Positions 58,481-64,000 of a stretch of 64,000 bases of DNA are shown piece after piece; positions within the stretch are counted from its first letter, which is position 1, and each line of letters starts with the position of its first letter. The stretch lies in contig ML660201.1 in assembly GCA_007570785.1 (NCBI GenBank), positions 35,888,090 to 35,952,089 on the forward strand, given 5' to 3'. The notes beneath the pieces were generated by a model that was not told the DNA's origin, did no database searches, and saw only the letters and a list, made by a program, of their open reading frames with translations. Made by a program: the position numbers and the translations under genes. This DNA comes from Antilocapra americana (taxonomy: Eukaryota > Chordata > Mammalia > Artiodactyla > Antilocapridae).

Positions 58481-58849
58481 TGGGAGCTCAGTAACTATGG
58501 AAACACTGTGGGCTCCCTACTGGCAGCCTTCTCTGTCTTATCGAAGAGCTGCAACCTAATCAACCTGAGGGCTGAGTCAGGCTGCAGCCAACCGAGTTCC
58601 TGGAACTGGAGTCCTCTCTGCTAGAAACTGGTGTAGGGTAGGCACAGGGTCCAGCTTGAGCCAATGATTTTTATGGGGAAGTCGGCTGGACATCCCTCCC
58701 AACTTCGCTCCTGCGGCAACCTCTGCCATGTGAGGTCTGGGCTACAGGGGGCCGAGAGAATCATCGGAAAGCCAAGGATGGAGGTGAAAGGGCACGTGCA
58801 GAAGACCACAGAGTGAATGCAACATGAAAGCCCAAGATAAAAGGTCACA
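58481..58849. other. Unique tract
   Basis: No repeat recognised. The minus open frame at 58,621-58,884 runs into the neighbouring transposon and is unsupported. Confidence 0.4.
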
Positions 58850-59057
58850 AAGCTATGAGCCACAGGCCAAATCCAGACTGCCATCTGTTTGTGTAAATAA
58901 AGTTTTATTAGAGCAGAACCATGCCCATCCGTCTACTGTTTATGGTAGGTTTATGCCTCAGTGACAAAGCTGAGAAGTTGCAGCAGAGGCCATATGGCTC
59001 TCCAAGCCTCAAGTGTTTATAACCAGGCCCTCTTTGGAAGATTTTTGCTGACCCCTG
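58850..59057. mobile_element. hAT-Charlie-type DNA transposon, nearly complete
   Basis: Reads 'CCACAGGCCAAATCCAGACT', 'TTGTGTAAATAAAGTTTTAT' and ends 'TTTTTGCTGACCCCTG', the terminal repeat of the family (consensus start CAGGGGTC). Same family as 3,368-3,522, better preserved. Confidence 0.75.
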
Positions 59058-59109
59058 GCCTAGGTTGTTAAATCACCTCCCCATATGCTTCATCCATCCT
59101 GCATTTCAC

Positions 59110-59225
59110 CAGTGTGACTGTCTCAATAGCTGCCTCCCCTGTTGGACAATAAACTCCTTAGCTCTCTTGTTTATATCTGCCAGTTTTCAGCACAGTACCA
59201 GGGCCACAGGGGCTGCACAATGAGT
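59110..59225 (+). repeat. L2 3' end
   Basis: 'CCCTGTTGGACAATAAACTC', 'ttagctctcttgtttatatc', 'agcacagtaccagggcc' follow the L2 terminus. Confidence 0.6.
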
Positions 59226-59934
59226 TGTATAATTTGTAATTAAGCTTCAGTGTTTTAATCAAGATATCTGCAAACTTGTGCTTTCTCTGGCTCTTCAATA
59301 TTTGATGTTTAGAATATACTAAAAATGACAGTTCTTAATATAATCTCCTATTAATAGCAATAACCTGCTTTCATCCTCCATAAATAAAACTTCCTTCCTC
59401 TCCTATCAGTTACAGGCAGGACAGAATGGGGCTGCCAAATCCGGACCCACTGTATCCAGAAGCAATACAGCCTGGGGCCTGGAAGTCCAGGTCAGAATTT
59501 GCAGGATCGCCAGTCCCTTGGCCAACAGCGGATGGACGGCCTGCTCTCGAGCCAACTTGAGTCCACAGCAGAGAGAATACACAATGGTGGGCAGCCTTCT
59601 GTGAGCCCAAGAGGAAACATAAATTTTGAATAAAGGAAGAAAAGGAAAAAGAAGTAGGAGATCCCAGGATGATAAAAGGCCCAACTTCCTACAGCAAAAG
59701 AGCTACCAGAGGATATCTTAAAGAGAACTCTGAACCTTATTATAAAAGAATTTTGTTGCAAAATGCTATGATGGAAATGGATGCCAGTTATTTTCAAAGA
59801 TAACGAGTTTTCTTGACAGAATGAGCAGTTGATACATTCCTTTTACTGTATTTTTGTAGCCTAATAACACAATGATGAAGAAGGAAAAAAAAGAAAAAAG
59901 CAAACCCATGCAGTACAGAGCTAGGACATGGCTG
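59226..59934. other. Unique tract
   Basis: No repeat recognised. 59,430-59,560 is somewhat GC- and CpG-richer and carries overlapping open frames on both strands, none recognisable. Confidence 0.4.
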
Positions 59935-60085
59935 GAGTTCCAGCTTAGGGATGGGGGTAAATAATCTGTGCCCTCAGTTTTCTAATCCATAAAACAGACA
60001 TAATACTAACACTTCTCTTACACACTTGTTGAGGTGAATACTTATTAGATGGTAGCAATATATCATTGCTGCTATTTTTCAAGTA
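59935..60085 (+). repeat. MIR SINE
   Basis: Forward MIR core: 'CCTCAGTTTTCTAATCCATA', 'aaacagacataatactaaca', 'gttgaggtgaatac'. Confidence 0.7.
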
Positions 60086-60245
60086 AAGAACACATAGAAA
60101 TCATTGAAATAAATTATCTAGCAACATTAATGTTTTAAAATTTTACATTTACCTTTCCCTACACACTGTTGACATTATCAGAAAGGAGTCTCCCCCACCC
60201 TGTATTATATATCTGAGCCTGAAAAGTTATTACAAGTAACAGGTT

Positions 60246-60510
60246 TTTTTTTTTTTTTAATTGGAGTATAGATGTTTTAAAGTCTTGTTAGTTTCTACTG
60301 GACAACATGAATCAGCTATAAGGATCATACATCCACTTCATCCTGAGCCTCCCTCCCACCTCTCAATCCCACCCCTCTAAGGTCATCACAGAGCATGGAG
60401 ATGAACTCCCTGTGTTATACGGCAGCTACTCACCAGCTATCTGTTTTATACATGGTGGTATATATACATATGTGTGTCAACGCTCCTCTCCCCATTTGTC
60501 CTGCCCGTCT
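60246..60510 (-). mobile_element. L1 3' end, antisense
   Basis: T-run (A tail reversed), then 'TTAATTGGAGTATAGATGTT', 'acaacatgaatcagctataa', 'cctccctcccacctctcaatccc', 'atggagatgaactccctgtg': the artiodactyl L1 3' UTR reversed. Confidence 0.85.
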
Positions 60511-60879
60511 CAGCAATACATAGTGGATCATTCATCTATGGCAGGCTATGTCTCCATATTCCTCCTCAAAGAAACATGAACAAGAAATAGACAGTTTCGA
60601 TATGAGGCCTTTCCTTTTGGGAGAAGGTTGGCAGCCTCACTCAGGAAGTACAGACATACACGGGAACAGCAAATAGCATGCATCTTTGAGCCCACTGCTA
60701 GCACTACTATAAAAGAGCCTTTATTTCTCATTGCAAAGCTCAGAGTTACAACCTGAGCACCTCGAAGACACAAGCTTAGTTTTGTGATGTGTAGGGGAAA
60801 GAAAGTGTTTTAAAGGGCTCAAGTTTATGAAATGGATGGAACTCATGTGTCAGTATTAAGTAATGAATGAATGTAATCA

Positions 60880-61215
60880 GTTCCCACTAAACTCTAGGCA
60901 CTAAGAAAACTTGGTTTCAAAGGGTTAAGTTCTAAGAGTGGGACATGGTAACAACAATGGCCTGGTGGGATAATTTCTCTGAAGACAACTAAAGGAAGTG
61001 CAGAAAATGTCACAGAGCAGACAGGAGTACTGTCCTACAGGGGCTTATGGGCAGGCCTCCCTGGGAAGGTGAAGTTTGAACAGAGGAGAACTGAGTGAAA
61101 GAGTAAGTTCCATCCCCTGTGGTGCAGGTGCGGGTACAGGGTGAAAAGGGGAACATGCTCCAGACAGAAAACAGTTAAGTGCAGGCTCTGAGTCTATTGC
61201 AAAGAAGGGTTCTCC
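60880..61215 (+). repeat. Ancient mammalian repeat, family unassigned
   Basis: 'ctgggaaggtgaagtttgaacagaggag' (key words GGGAAGGTGAAGTTTGAACA) and 'catgctccagacagaaaaca' follow the same old repeat as 26,030-26,735. Diverged. Confidence 0.45.
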
Positions 61216-61259
61216 TTGGGTCCCAGGACAGTAACACACAAACTTACTCACTCACTCCA

Positions 61260-61358
61260 CTTGCAGCATGTGGGGTCTAGTTCCCCGACAAGGGATCAAA
61301 CCTGAGCCCCCTGCATTGGGAGTGCTGAGTTTCAGCCACTTGACCACCAAGGAAGTCC
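61260..61358 (-). mobile_element. CHR-type SINE, antisense, truncated
   Basis: Reversed: 'TTGCAGCATGTGGGGTCTAG', 'gggatcaaacctgagccccc', ending at the reversed head 'CCACCAAGGAAGTCCC'. It faces the next SINE head-to-head. Confidence 0.8.
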
Positions 61359-61396
61359 CAAGGGTAACAACTTTTATTCAAAACAGTTGCTTTCCT

Positions 61397-61505
61397 GGAT
61401 TTCCCTGGTGGCCCGATACTTAAGATCCAGCGCTGTCAATGCACAGGGTGTGGCTTAGATCCATGGTCAGGGAACTAAGACCCCAGGTGCTGCAGGGCAA
61501 AAAGA
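61397..61505 (+). mobile_element. CHR-type SINE, truncated
   Basis: 'GGATTTCCCTGGTGGCCCGA' head, 'agatccatggtcagggaac' body, 'gtgctgcagggcaaaaag' end. Head-to-head with 61,260-61,358, 38 bp apart. Confidence 0.8.
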
Positions 61506-61554
61506 TTTTTTTCTTTTTTAATGTTGCTTCTTTTAAATACTACCCACTAGGTGA

Positions 61555-61870
61555 GTGGGTGGTGTTCAAAGATAAATTGAAGCATAAAAAATTTTTAAGA
61601 GTCTATTTAATCAAAAGTCAACTCATATAGGATAATATTCACCGGCAGAAGCTGGGTAGAGACTTTTCATAGAGAAAAAGTAGAAACAAAATTAGGAAAT
61701 TACTGATTGGCTGAAGCCCAGCTAGTTCTTTGTGATTGGCTGGTGTTAGGTGTCAGTTTCATAACACTGAGGCATGTGCAGGTTTGGCTCTGGATTTGTT
61801 ACACAGGCCACTAGGGCATCAGTGCCATCTCAGTCTCATGGCCTCCTTGTTTAATTAATATAACAGTCAA
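61555..61870 (-). repeat. Probable old ERV LTR fragment, antisense
   Basis: On the minus strand it reads two CCAATC boxes (reversed as GATTGGCTG at 61,704 and 61,734), then a 'tctatgaaaagtctctaccc' block at TATA position, then 'cttctgccggtgaa', an order resembling ERVL/ERV1 LTRs. Family unassigned, edges approximate. No target duplication found. Confidence 0.4.
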
Positions 61871-61952
61871 GCAGTGGGTAAGTAGGTCCATGAACAAATG
61901 AAATTCGGGTATGATCTGGTTCTTTACTGGCTTTCTAGTTGCTGCAGCATAC

Positions 61953-62403
61953 GCTCAGTTCAGTTCAGTTGTTCAGCCCTGTCTGACTCTTTGCGACCCC
62001 ATGAACCACAGCACGCCAGGCCTCCCTGTAAATCACCAACTCCCAGAGCCTACCCAAACTCATGTCCATTGAGTCGGTGATGCCATCCAACCATCTCATC
62101 CTCTGTTGTCCCCTTCTCCTCCCACCTTCAATCTTTCCCAGCATCCAGTTCTTTTCAAATGAGTCAACTCTTCACATCAGGTGGCCAAAGTACTGGAGTT
62201 TCGGCGTCAACATCAGTCCTTCCAATGAACACCCAGGACCAATCTCCTTTAGCATGGACTGGTTGGATCTCCTTGCAGTCCAAGGGACTGAGAGTCTCAA
62301 AGAGTCTTCTCCAGCACCACAGTTCAAAAGCATCAATTCTTCGGTGCTCAGCTTTCTTTATAGTCCAACTCGCACAACCATATACAACTACTGGAAAAAC
62401 AAG
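61953..62403 (-). mobile_element. BovB 3' end, antisense, with target-site duplication
   Basis: 451 bp of reversed BovB, CGCTCAGTTCAGTTCAG to CTACTGGAAAAACAA. Flanked by TGCAGCATAC (61,943-61,952) and TGCAGAATAC (62,404-62,413), 9 of 10 identical. The C-terminal ORF2 frame is open for part of its length on the minus strand (62,164-62,415) and then shifted. Confidence 0.9.
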
Positions 62404-62413
62404 TGCAGAATAC

Positions 62414-63754
62414 ACTAAAACTAACCATTTGACCCTTCTCTAGGTGTCCCGCTTTTTCTATTACATCCCTTCTTTTGGAAAGGCCTACAGCACTGTCCCA
62501 AGTGACCACACATGACCAGTCACACCTGCATTTCTTTCCAACCCCTCCCACACAGTACCTGGAATTCAGCAAGAGAAGAAGAATTCAACCAGACTTCCTG
62601 TAAAAACACTCCCTTTGCCTCTCCCAAGCCTTGATTACCAAGGACAGCACCCTTCTGGTTCAAGTCTCTGATTTCAAAAGCAGGGGATCACAAGAATTAC
62701 AAGCACCAATGTCCTGACCTTTCGGGAGCATTTCCGCCACTGGGGACCAAGTTAAAAACCAACTCACCTATTATAGTGTGGGAGCAGACTGCAAAATTTC
62801 CCAGTCCCATTCTCACAGCCATAGAGTTCTCCTCAAGAAGTCATTAACAGCATTTACAGAGGGATAAAAGGATATTTAGAGAACTGGGCTTTCCCCAGGA
62901 AATGAGGTAGCTTTTTGACTCACAGTGTAAAAGAAATCAATGAGAATCAGTTGGCCAGCAATATAAAGTATACGTTAGACAAAAAGGAAGGAGAGGTAGA
63001 GAGAGATGGTTTAAATCACTGCCATATTCAGGGAATGGCAGGGCATTTCCAGCTCCTGCCCTCCAAACCATTCATGGTGTCTAATTCAAGTAAAGCCTTT
63101 TCAAAACCTTAAAGGGGCAGAGGACCCTATTCCAGGCATCTTCCTCATCCATGTGATTTCTGAGTTCACAGCTGAAACAGACATTTGAGGATTTTACTAC
63201 AGGCATATTGCATTTACATAATATTTCCTATCTTCTCTATTCTTTGTACAGAGGGATGTTATACTCCTTATTAGATGAAGCTGGGAAAGATTCATTGCTG
63301 TCTCTCTAGCTGGTACATCACACAGCTGAAAAATGAAGGAGCTGAATGTCAAACCCAGGTTTTTTAGGAGTACCATGATGCATCTGAGAGTAAAAATAAA
63401 AACATTAATAAAAATATTTATCTCCAATGAAAAATTGATTTATTTCTCATTTGTAACCTGATGACTAGAAATACATCTGTGTCTTCACAACATCATTTAG
63501 GAACAACTTTTCTTTCCAAGTGAATCTCCCAACAACGCACTGCCCTTTGCTGTTGACATCAAAATTTCTGCCCACAAACCAACTACCACACCTAGAAACC
63601 GTTGTTCTCTCTGCACCCAATGCAAAGACTTTCTGTCAAGCTTCTTTCTTGAATCACGTCTCCACCACACTGCCTCTACTCATTCATTCCCTACTTCTCA
63701 TTCATCACTGGACAAGCTATCGGAGGGGAAATACAGGAGTTCTATCCTGGATCC
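62414..63754. other. Unique tract
   Basis: No repeat or gene recognised. Confidence 0.4.
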
Positions 63755-63925
63755 AATGCCTGATGATCTGAGGTGGAGCTGATATAATACTAATAGAAAT
63801 AACATGCACAATTAAGTATAATGTGCTTGAATCATCCCAAAACCACCGCCCAGTCCCATCCGTGGAAAAACTGTCTTCCACAAAATCAGTCCCTGGTGCC
63901 AAAAAGGTTGGGAACTGCTGCTATA
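63755..63925 (+). repeat. Ancient DNA-transposon relic
   Basis: 'GATGATCTGAGGTGGAGCTG', 'taatgtgcttgaatcatccc', 'gtggaaaaactgtcttccac' and 'CCCTGGTGCCAAAAAGGTTG' match a common mammalian non-autonomous DNA transposon (hAT-like). It ends GGGAACTGCTG, near its terminal repeat. Confidence 0.65.
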
Positions 63926-64000
63926 AACTGCTTATTACTCAAATTTTTCCTGCCTCAATTTCACTGATCATTAAAGCTGCATTATGTCTTTTTTTCAGGG

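Noticed and set aside
1..64000. CRISPR arrays, operons, phage or plasmid modules
   Set aside because: Nothing with regular spacers or bacterial gene structure. Composition and repeats are those of a ruminant nuclear genome.
63995..64000. T-rich tract plus CAG at the very end, splice-acceptor-like
   Set aside because: Only a few bases follow before the window ends. It cannot be tested and such motifs are common by chance.

Overview
This window is ordinary non-genic nuclear DNA from a ruminant (Pecora: a bovid or a close relative). The assignment rests on the repeats. Bov-tA SINEs, BovB (RTE-clade) LINEs, CHR-type tRNA-derived SINEs, artiodactyl L1 3' ends and two short ruminant mariner-type MITEs lie on top of the older placental layer (MIR, L2, L1M, hAT-type DNA transposons, CR1/L3). 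There is no operon-like gene packing. I found no tRNA, rRNA or CRISPR array, and no protein gene that I can name. Nearly all of the longer open reading frames are repeat remnants or chance.

Layout. 0-1 kb: two BovB 3' ends in the same direction. 2.9-5.2 kb: a MIR split by an L1, old L1 pieces, then a Bov-tA SINE split by a solo ERV LTR, and a second Bov-tA. 6-8.4 kb: L1 3' ends, a CR1/L3 reverse-transcriptase relic, and two diverged copies of a ~140-bp sequence that I cannot assign. 8.5 kb: a MITE, then a repeat-poor tract to an L2 at 10.9 kb. 12.5-16.8 kb: a near full-length but dead BovB carrying a second BovB 3' end inserted backwards inside it. 18-28 kb: scattered BovB ends, MIRs, L2, Bov-tA and CHR. 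28-34 kb: mostly unique. 34-50 kb: BovB fragments (one with a perfect 10-bp target-site duplication), CHR SINEs, the second MITE, a 32-bp perfect AT palindrome at 44.5 kb, Bov-tA. 50-54 kb: MIRs, CHR and Bov-tA SINEs, CT and CA microsatellites. 54.4-57.7 kb: a repeat-poor tract ending in the one segment that resembles a real protein-coding terminal exon (minus strand, 57,337-57,675), with possible 3' UTR below it. 58-64 kb: ancient DNA transposons, L2, an L1 3' end, a head-to-head pair of CHR SINEs, an old LTR fragment, and a BovB end with target-site duplication.

No genes work together here as a pathway, and I found no previously undescribed functional system. The best leads are: (1) the candidate minus-strand exon near 57.5 kb; (2) the unassigned duplicated block at 6.1/8.3 kb; (3) the ~650-bp inverted repeat inside the 12.5-16.8 kb BovB; (4) the AT palindrome at 44.5 kb; and (5) the insertion histories readable from target-site duplications. 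Repeat boundaries are by eye from remembered family consensus features and are good to about 10-30 bases unless a target-site duplication is given.
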